DNA from: Bacteroidales bacterium UBA5621
GTDB taxonomy: Bacteria > Bacteroidota > Bacteroidia > Bacteroidales > VadinHA17
DNA: 12,605 bases
Direction of reading: 5' to 3'
Assembly (NCBI GenBank): GCA_002424525.1
Contig: DIKJ01000183.1
Span: 5,171 to 17,775 of the forward strand
Shown in pieces: positions 7,836-12,605 of the stretch. The notes beneath the pieces are model-generated. The model made no database searches and was not told the DNA's origin. It saw nothing but the letters and a program-made list of their open reading frames with translations. The translations under genes were made by a program, and so were the position numbers. Position 1 is the first letter of the stretch, and each line of letters opens with the position of its first letter.

Positions 7836-8480
7836 ATGGAGCATTTAGCGATTGCTAGAATACTTAAGTTCCTTCCGGGGATTATTCTCGGATTAACGGT
7901 GCATGAATTCAGTCATGCTTTTATAGCACATAAATGCGGTGATTCCACATCGAAGGATCAGGGCAGGATATCGCTAAATCCATTGAGACATATTGATCCG
8001 CTCGGTTTTATAATGATCCTGGTAGCGGGATTCGGGTGGGCGAAGCCTGTTCAGTTCAACGAACAGAATCTTAGGAATCCAGCGAAAGACATTATGAAGA
8101 TCGCGGTGGCAGGACCATTGTCGAATGCAGTGACAGCGATGATCCTTTCAGTTTTATTTTCAGTGCTCAACATGTTTACACCTGTGTACCCTGGTCAGGG
8201 TTTACAGATACTGAATGAAGTTTTTCTGTACGCCATATACATTAACTGGGGATTATTCATTTTCAACCTCATACCCCTCCCTCCACTAGACGGATCGCAT
8301 CTGCTTTTTAACCAGTTCCGCAAATACCCGGCCCTTTACCATGGTCTCTACAAATATGGTACGATGGTATTGTTCGGGCTAATCCTGGTTTCGGTAGTAG
8401 CAAAAGTGAATCTTTTACCCATCTGGCCCCTGATGCGTTTCCTGAGCGAAGGGTTTCTTTCGGTTGTTGGATACGGGTAA
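7836..8480 (+). CDS. Site-2-protease-like M50 family membrane metalloprotease
   Basis: A 214-residue membrane protein of the compact, PDZ-less site-2 protease group. The zinc motif is HEFSH (H23, E24, H27) inside the first hydrophobic helix. The typical NPLRHIDPLG follows at about 48-57, and FNLIPLPPLDGSHLL near 143-157 supplies the third ligand, D152. Four to six hydrophobic segments are evident. Such proteins cleave substrates within the inner membrane; the substrate is unknown. It starts 7 bases after the PHP-like gene, so it is probably transcribed with the two upstream genes. All family-defining residues are present and the length is usual for the group. Confidence 0.93.
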   Translation: MEHLAIARILKFLPGIILGLTVHEFSHAFIAHKCGDSTSKDQGRISLNPLRHIDPLGFIMILVAGFGWAKPVQFNEQNLRNPAKDIMKIAVAGPLSNAVTAMILSVLFSVLNMFTPVYPGQGLQILNEVFLYAIYINWGLFIFNLIPLPPLDGSHLLFNQFRKYPALYHGLYKYGTMVLFGLILVSVVAKVNLLPIWPLMRFLSEGFLSVVGYG

Positions 8481-8595
8481 TTCGCACCATCCTGCAGAAC
8501 CCGTAAACCTGAATGAGACTATTCCGAAAGCATCTGTTGCCGGATATCTGAAACAGTTGTATAGTAGTTGATTGAATGAGATTTTGCGATTTTTT

Positions 8596-8626
8596 TTTGA
8601 AAAAATGAGAAAAGTGTCTTATCTTG
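8596..8626 (+). promoter_or_regulatory. Promoter upstream of the isoaspartate methyltransferase gene
   Basis: TTTG (8596-8599) and TATCTTG (8620-8626) are 20 bases apart, close to the Bacteroidota -33/-7 arrangement. The region between them is A-rich (aaaaaatgagaaaag). The start codon at 8643 follows after 16 bases, giving a short leader. The 8481-8595 stretch before it shows no gene. Confidence 0.55.
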
Positions 8627-8642
8627 TAAGAAACGTCGGATC

Positions 8643-9332
8643 ATGAAATTTTCTATAATCACTTTATTCATTCTTATGGGAAGTTGCGGTTATCCCCAGG
8701 CCGATAAGTATGATAAGGCCAGGGAGAGGATGGTTACTGTCCAGATCGTGAACAGGGGAATAACGAATGCTGCAACACTCAGGGCTATGAGGAAGGTGCC
8801 GCGTCATTTGTTTGTTCCGAAGGAGTATGAGAAAGAGGCCTACAATGATTATCCCCTACCGATCGGATTTGGCCAGACGATTTCCCAGCCTTACATTGTG
8901 GCTTACATGACTGAGGTTGTAAATCCGACAAAGAAGAAGAAGGTTCTTGAGATTGGCACCGGGTCGGGTTATCAGGCGGCCGTACTGGCAGAGATTGTCG
9001 ATACTGTTTACACGGTTGAGATCATTCCCGACCTTGCCAGGGAGTCTGCAGAAAGATTTACAAATCTTGGTTACAAAAATATTGTCGCAAAATTCGGCGA
9101 CGGGTACAAGGGATGGCCTGAGAAGGCCCCATTCGATATAATTGTTGTCACGGCGGCGCCGCATGAGATCCCTCAGCCGCTGATCGATCAGCTTGCCGAA
9201 AACGGAAGGCTGGTGATTCCTGTCGGTGCTCCCTCCGCGGTTCAGGAGCTTATTCTTCTTGAGAAGAAGAACGGCAAGGTTGAAACGCGCCGGTTGTCTT
9301 TCGTCAGGTTTGTCCCGTTCAGAAGGCTTTAG
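8643..9332 (+). CDS. pcm: Protein-L-isoaspartate O-methyltransferase with lipoprotein signal
   Basis: A 229-residue enzyme of the PIMT family, which uses S-adenosylmethionine to methylate isoaspartyl residues and so start their repair. Conserved blocks are RAMRKVPRHLFVP, the active-site loop GQTISQP (77-83), and the SAM-binding motif VLEIGTGSGYQ (101-111). The C-terminal block GRLVIPVG is also present. Before the enzyme domain is a hydrophobic signal ending in LMGSC (C15), a good lipobox. The protein is therefore probably exported and membrane-anchored, where SAM supply would be a puzzle. If translation began at Met30 (the only internal Met before the core), the signal would be lost. The promoter spacing and the well-formed signal favour the start at 8643. 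It ends at 9332 and a repeat-rich non-coding region follows. Confidence 0.93.
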   Translation: MKFSIITLFILMGSCGYPQADKYDKARERMVTVQIVNRGITNAATLRAMRKVPRHLFVPKEYEKEAYNDYPLPIGFGQTISQPYIVAYMTEVVNPTKKKKVLEIGTGSGYQAAVLAEIVDTVYTVEIIPDLARESAERFTNLGYKNIVAKFGDGYKGWPEKAPFDIIVVTAAPHEIPQPLIDQLAENGRLVIPVGAPSAVQELILLEKKNGKVETRRLSFVRFVPFRRL

Positions 9333-9352
9333 GGGATGGCACAGAGATGGGA

Positions 9353-9407
9353 GAAGGTCTTGCAGGTCGTGCAGGTCTTGCAGGTCCCTGCAGGTCGTGC
9401 AGGTCTG
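9353..9407 (+). repeat. 9-base tandem repeat (GCAGGTCKT)
   Basis: Six units in a row: gaaggtctt, gcaggtcgt, gcaggtctt, gcaggtccct (one extra base), gcaggtcgt, gcaggtctg. The core GCAGGTC is constant in five of the six, and the following two bases vary. It begins about 20 bases after the methyltransferase stop. There are no spacers, so this is not a CRISPR. Confidence 0.93.
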
Positions 9408-9480
9408 AAAACATTTCCGTCTTCAGGCTCTTCTTCTCCCCTTCGCCCCTTCTCTCTTCGGTCTTCAATGGCTCAGGGCT

Positions 9481-9546
9481 CCAGCCTACGCTAAAGCTTC
9501 GGCCTTCGGTCGGCGAAGTCGACCTACGGCCGACGAAGACGGCTGG
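9481..9546 (+). repeat. GC-rich palindromic element, copy A
   Basis: A nested inverted repeat. The outer arms are CCAGCC (9481-9486) and GGCTGG (9541-9546); the inner arms are CTTCGGTCGGC (9504-9514) and GCCGACGAAG (9529-9538), pairing with one bulged G. It shares CGCTAAAGCTTCGG (left) and CCGACGAAGACGGC (right) with copy C at about 10.9 kb. The structure could form a hairpin in RNA or in extruded single-stranded DNA. Confidence 0.85.
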
Positions 9547-9583
9547 CAAGCAGGGCACAGAGCAATAAAGGTCTCCAAACTTC

Positions 9584-9646
9584 TTTCTACGCTCTACGCT
9601 CTACGCTCTACGCTCTACGCTCTTCGGTCTTCGGCCTTCGGTCTTC
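9584..9646 (-). repeat. Heptamer tandem array, inverted relative to 5.7 kb
   Basis: Nine 7-base units on the plus strand: tttctac, four gctctac, gctcttc, ggtcttc, ggccttc, ggtcttc. The minus strand reads GTAGAGC, the unit of the array at 5702-5750. The units drift gradually from gctctac to ggtcttc without losing the 7-base phase, and the last of them merge into palindromic copy B. Confidence 0.93.
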
Positions 9647-9678
9647 GGAGTCGACCTATGGCCGACGAAGTCGGCGGG
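9647..9678 (+). repeat. GC-rich palindromic element, copy B (partial)
   Basis: The stretch GAGTCGACCTATGGCCGACG with its following AAGTCGGCGGG repeats the right half of copy A, with a few substitutions. The left half seen in copies A and C (the CGCTAAAGC module) is absent; the heptamer array stands in its place. GGCAAAGC follows, comparable to GGCAAGC after copy A. Confidence 0.8.
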
Positions 9679-9684
9679 CAAAGC

Positions 9685-9799
9685 GCGGAACTTCGTCACT
9701 TCGCTCCTTGTTTCCCCCTTCCTTCGCGGAATCTCCGCTTCGCTTCGATTGCCCCGCCCAGCGGTGCTCCTTGTCTCCCTTTCTTCCCTTCGGTTCCGC
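9685..9799. repeat. Long-range inverted repeat, GCGGAAC / GTTCCGC
   Basis: GCGGAAC at 9685-9691 is the reverse complement of GTTCCGC at 9793-9799. Inside lies a smaller hairpin, GCGGA-ATC-TCCGC (9726-9738), and the plus strand between is rich in C and T (ccttgtttcccccttcc). Related words in reverse orientation (acaaggag, ttccacgaatcggaagcg) appear at 10072-10110. Confidence 0.6.
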
Positions 9800-10102
9800 A
9801 AACAAAGACTCAAGACAAAAAGAGGCTGTTTTTGAGAGAAATATTGAAGAAGCCTGAAGTGACTAAAAAAATCTCCAAAATCTGCTTTTGATTTATTTAT
9901 TATTCGTAAATTGAACACTGATTGTGGAAGGTTAGTACCAGGCATTAAATCAGGGGTTTGAGAGAGAAAAGAGGTATTCTGTCTGTGTGACTGACCGGGC
10001 GAAAGCTTGTTTATAGCGGAGTTCAGGAGGTAATAGGCAGGGAGCAGGGGGCGGGGAGCATAAAGCGCAGACAAGGAGTGAAACAATGCAGTTCCACGAA
10101 TC

Positions 10103-10129
10103 GGAAGCGTAAAGCGTAGAGATAGAGCG
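10103..10129 (+). repeat. Short third run of the heptamer repeat
   Basis: The units gtaaagc (10109-10115) and gtagaga (10116-10122), with a partial ggaagc before and tagagcg after, are the same words as in the 5702-5750 array and in the same orientation. The run ends about 20 bases before the start codon of the next gene. Confidence 0.75.
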
Positions 10130-10150
10130 ACAGGTCTTAAGTAATACCGG

Positions 10151-10759
10151 ATGAGTTTAAGGGCATTTAATCTGGGTTTTATCATAGCGGCGATATTTGC
10201 GGTCTCTTTTTTAACGGTGTCGGCGCAGGTGGATTATGAGCAGTTCTTTGACAAGAGTCTGAGCTCTGCCAATGCCGGGATGTATGTATTGGGGAGTTGG
10301 GCAGTCATCAACATAGCGGCAGGAGGTTATGGGTGGTCGAAGTATGAAGGACAGCAAAAATATTTCAGTCAGATGAATCTTTTCTGGAATATTATTAATC
10401 TTTCCATCGCCGGAATTGCCATTTACAGCAACAGTCAGACCGGTATTTCGCTTTTGAGTGACAGTGAGATGCTTGACAAACATCTGCGGACAGAAAGAAT
10501 TTTACTGATCAATGCAGGTCTCGACATAGCTTATATCGGAACAGGGATTCTGATGAGTCATTTTTCTTCCCGCAGCAGCACGAAGGCTGATCTTTTCAAA
10601 GGGTACGGGAATTCGATAATTCTGCAAGGGTCGTTTCTCTTTGTATTTGACGCAGTTTTATATGGAATACTAAGAAATCAGAAGGTTGAATTTCTAAGGA
10701 ATATGGAGATTGATTTCAGCTCACAGGCTGTTATGTTAAATTTCGGAATTAATTTCTAA
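10151..10759 (+). CDS. Small membrane protein, resembles Bacteroidota DUF6992-type proteins
   Basis: A 202-residue protein with a signal peptide (about 1-25, ending TVSAQ) and three or four hydrophobic helices (about 45-62, 78-95, 120-136, 155-172). Recognisable blocks are MYVLGSWAVINIAAGGYGW and QKYFSQMNLFWNIINLSIAG. These remind me of a conserved, uncharacterised Bacteroidota membrane family that I recall as DUF6992, but I am not certain. No catalytic motif is visible and no function is proposed. The gene sits alone between two repeat-rich non-coding stretches, with palindromic elements on both sides (about 9.5-9.7 kb and 10.9 kb) and the recombinase gene about 440 bases downstream. The start at 10151 directly precedes the signal peptide. 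Confidence 0.75.
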   Translation: MSLRAFNLGFIIAAIFAVSFLTVSAQVDYEQFFDKSLSSANAGMYVLGSWAVINIAAGGYGWSKYEGQQKYFSQMNLFWNIINLSIAGIAIYSNSQTGISLLSDSEMLDKHLRTERILLINAGLDIAYIGTGILMSHFSSRSSTKADLFKGYGNSIILQGSFLFVFDAVLYGILRNQKVEFLRNMEIDFSSQAVMLNFGINF

Positions 10760-10889
10760 ACTGTTTCAGGCTGGTGATTCAATTATCTGTTGCGATTGGC
10801 TGATTTGAACCCAATGAATATACTGACACATTTTTGGAAGGCTGCACAAAGTATCTAACCTAAGTTAACAGTTACTGGTTGCTGTTTGC

Positions 10890-10990
10890 TGCCCACCTTC
10901 GCTGCCACCTTCGCTAAAGCTACGGTGGCCAAAGGAGGCTCCGGACTCCGGCCGACGTAGTCGGTTCCGTCCGACGAAGACGGCGGGTAA
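10890..10990 (+). repeat. GC-rich palindromic element, copy C
   Basis: Three short hairpins lie in a row: GCCACC (10904-10909) with GGTGGC (10924-10929), CCGA-CGTAG-TCGG near 10952-10964, and CCGTC (10967-10971) with GACGG (10979-10983). CGCTAAAGCTACGG (10912) and CCGACGAAGACGGCGGG (10971-10987) correspond to the left and right modules of copy A, in the same orientation, with about 20 extra bases between them. Confidence 0.8.
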
Positions 10991-11137
10991 AAGTTTCTGG
11001 TTGCCAGTTGATTGGTAATGAATACTCTAGGTATTGCCGATTAATTGAATGAATTATGGGCAAAATGACCTGTTACTCTATAAATCAGAAAATAACCAGA
11101 AAATAGGAACAAGCACAAGTCAACTTGAATAATTTAG

Positions 11138-11145
11138 TATCTTTG
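11138..11145 (+). promoter_or_regulatory. Possible -7 box for the recombinase gene
   Basis: TATCTTTG matches the Bacteroidota -7 consensus TAnnTTTG exactly and lies 57 bases before the start codon. No TTTG is found at the expected distance upstream, so the promoter is incomplete or weak. Confidence 0.35.
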
Positions 11146-11202
11146 ATAACAATATAAGGGGATAGTGGAATACCCCTCTTTGTCTTATTAACTCGCTGTA
11201 TC

Positions 11203-12605
11203 ATGAAAAAGATCATTCTGAAGAGGATTCTTCACCGGGACGCATGGCGTATAGGCATTTTCTTTGACTACGATGAAGGCATCAGGAGAAAGGTAAAGCT
11301 TATAACGGGTGTTATTTACAGCAGTACTAACAAGTGTTTTTATGTGAATGACTCTGAAGATAACCTTAGGCTCATTCTCAGAACACTGAGGGACGAAGCT
11401 GAGATTGACATATCGGCGTTAACCGCTAAAGGTATTTTGTCAGATACATTGACCGGAAGTTTGTCAGAATCTGATAATTCCAGCACTGAATCAGTAGCAG
11501 GAGTCCATGGGGAATCTTGTAGAGACGAAAGCAAATACCCGGACCGGCATCAAATCCACACCTCAAACCACGACCAAAGCCGGGATCAAAACCGAGACGA
11601 GGACGAAAACGATTTTGATTACGACCACATTCCAGAGATGCGATCAGAAGGCTCTGACAGCAGTCAACGAAGCGGTATCAGAGAGAACGATAAACCCCGG
11701 AACCCATGTGGATTTGGAGACGTGGAATTCAGGACAGGAGAAAAGGAGGGTTCGCTGGTAATCAGGTTCACCGGGAAGTATGATCCTGCGTGGGTTAGTG
11801 AGATAAAGAGTTACGGCCGCTGTTATTACGACAAGAACAAAAGGGAATGGGTTTTAGGGTGGTCGCAGATGAAGTGTGATTCCCTTGCTGATTATTTTGC
11901 AGGCCGGAGAATTAAAGTCAATGTGATCAAGTATCGGGTCAACCAGGAGTTGCATGACGAACGCAGGCTTACCGGTGAGGAAGTAAGATCGAGGCCTCTG
12001 GGAAAGAAATCACTCGATGCCCTGGACACTTTGGCTGAGTATCTTGATGAGAACCGTTACAGTCCGAGGACGAGGGAGTCCTATCTGGCAGTACTGGAGT
12101 TCTTTTTCAGATATTACGACACTAAGGATCCGGCGGAGGTCACTGAAGATGAGATATCACGGTTTATTTATGATTTTATTATAAGGCTGGGGTATTCGGC
12201 GTCATATCAGAACCAGGTAGTCTCGGCGATAAAGACCTATTATACTATTTCAGGCAGGGGGAAAGTCAATCCCGGTCTGCTGGAGCGGCCAAGGCGTCAG
12301 AAAGTTCTTCCCAAGGTGTTTTCGAAGGAGGAAGTGAGCAAGATTCTGAATTCTTCAAGAAATGTGAAACACAAGCTTCTGTTATGGATGATATATTCGT
12401 GTGGTCTGAGAAGGTCGGAAGTAACCAATATAAGGCTCACGGATCTTGACAGGGAAAGGAGCATCCTGCACATCAGGGAAGGCAAGGGAGGGGTTGACCG
12501 GATAGTGCCTGTTTCCGGCAGGGTATGGGAGAAGGTTGCGGAGTATTTAAGCAGTTACACTCCCCGGGACTATTTATTTGAAGGGCAGGCAGGGGGAAGG
12601 TATTC
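11203..12605 (+). CDS. Tyrosine recombinase/integrase with duplicated N-terminal module (3' end outside window)
   Basis: I translated an uninterrupted frame of 467 codons from the ATG at 11203 to the right edge. Residues about 15-70 (GIFFDYDEGI, then SSTNKCFYVND) resemble the small N-terminal module of some Bacteroidota integrases, with the pattern of a strand, a K-x-W/F-hydrophobic turn, and a helix. A hydrophilic Asp/Ser/Asn/Arg/Gln-rich linker covers about 72-172. A second, similar module (about 173-240; VIRFTGKYD, then DKNKREWVLGW) follows. Next come a core-binding (SAM-like) domain (about 270-350, SPRTRESYLAVLEFFF) and the catalytic domain from about 370. The latter has the first arginine, R403, in CGLRRSEV, and the lysine K428 in GKGGVDR. 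The His-x-x-Arg box and the tyrosine nucleophile lie beyond the window, so activity cannot be judged. Its role (mobile element integrase, Xer-like or cassette recombinase) is open. Confidence 0.92.
   Translation, partial: MKKIILKRILHRDAWRIGIFFDYDEGIRRKVKLITGVIYSSTNKCFYVNDSEDNLRLILRTLRDEAEIDISALTAKGILSDTLTGSLSESDNSSTESVAGVHGESCRDESKYPDRHQIHTSNHDQSRDQNRDEDENDFDYDHIPEMRSEGSDSSQRSGIRENDKPRNPCGFGDVEFRTGEKEGSLVIRFTGKYDPAWVSEIKSYGRCYYDKNKREWVLGWSQMKCDSLADYFAGRRIKVNVIKYRVNQELHDERRLTGEEVRSRPLGKKSLDALDTLAEYLDENRYSPRTRESYLAVLEFFFRYYDTKDPAEVTEDEISRFIYDFIIRLGYSASYQNQVVSAIKTYYTISGRGKVNPGLLERPRRQKVLPKVFSKEEVSKILNSSRNVKHKLLLWMIYSCGLRRSEVTNIRLTDLDRERSILHIREGKGGVDRIVPVSGRVWEKVAEYLSSYTPRDYLFEGQAGGRY

Larger units (their letters stand above)
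9333..10150. other. Non-coding, repeat-rich region
   Basis: This 818-base stretch has no convincing gene; the open frames in it run through repeats and give low-complexity or shadow proteins. It contains a 9-base tandem array, a heptamer array, two GC-rich palindromic elements, and a large inverted repeat with GCGGAAC (9685-9691) and GTTCCGC (9793-9799). A shorter hairpin GCGGA-ATC-TCCGC lies at 9726-9738. Between about 9820 and 10050 the sequence becomes AT-richer and featureless. From about 10040 to 10130 there are purine-rich words (ggagcagggggcggggag, acaaggag) and a short run of the heptamer. The upstream region of the next gene (10130-10150) has no clear promoter. Confidence 0.8.
10760..11202. 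other. Intergenic region between membrane protein and recombinase
   Basis: This 443-base stretch carries no gene. The first 120 bases are ordinary AT-rich spacer. From 10876 to about 11010 it holds palindromic copy C, bracketed by the related words AACAGTTACTGGTTGC (10867) and TTTCTGGTTGCCAGTTG (10994). After about 11020 it is AT-rich and contains a -7-like box upstream of the recombinase. A small GGGG/CCCC hairpin candidate lies at 11158-11176 in the presumed leader; it is weak. Confidence 0.6.

Noticed and set aside
8481..8595. Terminator after the M50 protease gene (CTGTT/AACAG pairing)
   Set aside because: Only five base pairs with a long loop and no T-run directly after it; too weak to annotate.
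9353..9407. CRISPR array
   Set aside because: Units are 9 bases with no spacers between them and no cas genes nearby.
9226..9568. Open frames on both strands through the 9-base repeat region
   Set aside because: Products are repeats such as RSCRSCRS and LAGRAGLAG caused by the tandem repeat; they partly overlap the true methyltransferase gene.
9601..10185. 194-codon minus-strand open frame
   Set aside because: It runs through the heptamer array and palindromic repeats, has no domain resemblance, and overlaps the start of the 10151 gene.
9481..11202. A true integron with attC sites
   Set aside because: The palindromic elements do not show the recognisable attC core layout, only one gene lies between them, and the recombinase lacks visible integron-integrase features in the part available; kept only as a hypothesis of cassette-like behaviour.
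11507..11761. Separate small open frame inside the recombinase, suggesting a frameshift
   Set aside because: The recombinase frame stays open from 11203 to the window edge with continuous domain similarity; the other frame reads the Asp/Arg-rich linker out of phase and gives a threonine-rich, low-complexity product.

Overview
The window looks like chromosomal DNA of a member of the Bacteroidota, probably a free-living Bacteroidales-like lineage. The reasons are a MoxR/DUF58/Bat gene cluster in the order usual for that phylum, an Lnb-type (DUF4105) membrane protein, several lipoproteins with short signal peptides, and upstream sequences resembling the Bacteroidota promoter (TTTG, about 19 bases, TAnnTTTG). 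Shine-Dalgarno sequences are not conspicuous. The phylum is inferred from gene content; no rRNA or tRNA gene is visible.

Positions 1-4333 carry a minus-strand gene cluster, read from right to left: moxR (AAA+ ATPase), a DUF58 protein, a membrane-anchored BatD/DUF4381-like protein, batA, and the first 147 codons of batB, which leaves the window. Spacing is tight, with a 4-base overlap between the BatD-like gene and batA. The products form a putative chaperone ATPase plus von Willebrand factor A (VWA) surface, acting at the inner membrane on the cell envelope. Upstream on the same strand, with its own likely promoter, is a DUF4105/Lnb protein (periplasmic domain plus five membrane helices), a probable lipoprotein N-acyltransferase.

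Positions 5649-5927 are a divergent intergenic region with heptamer repeats. Positions 5928-8480 hold three closely spaced plus-strand genes: a putative lipoprotein with a glycoside-hydrolase-like barrel, a PHP-like lipoprotein, and a site-2-protease-like M50 membrane protease. At 8643-9332, behind a good promoter candidate, is a protein-L-isoaspartate methyltransferase that carries a lipoprotein signal and so probably works outside the cytoplasm.

Positions 9333-11202 are mostly non-coding and repeat-rich, apart from one small membrane protein gene (10151-10759). They contain a 9-base tandem array, a heptamer array that is the reverse complement of the one near 5.7 kb, and three copies or part-copies of a GC-rich palindromic element. 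From 11203 to the right edge runs an open, uninterrupted tyrosine recombinase gene, cut by the window before its last catalytic residues. Its N-terminus has two weakly similar modules separated by a long hydrophilic linker. The combination of recombinase and palindromic repeats around a single gene is the most interesting part of the window, but nothing in the sequence proves that they work together.
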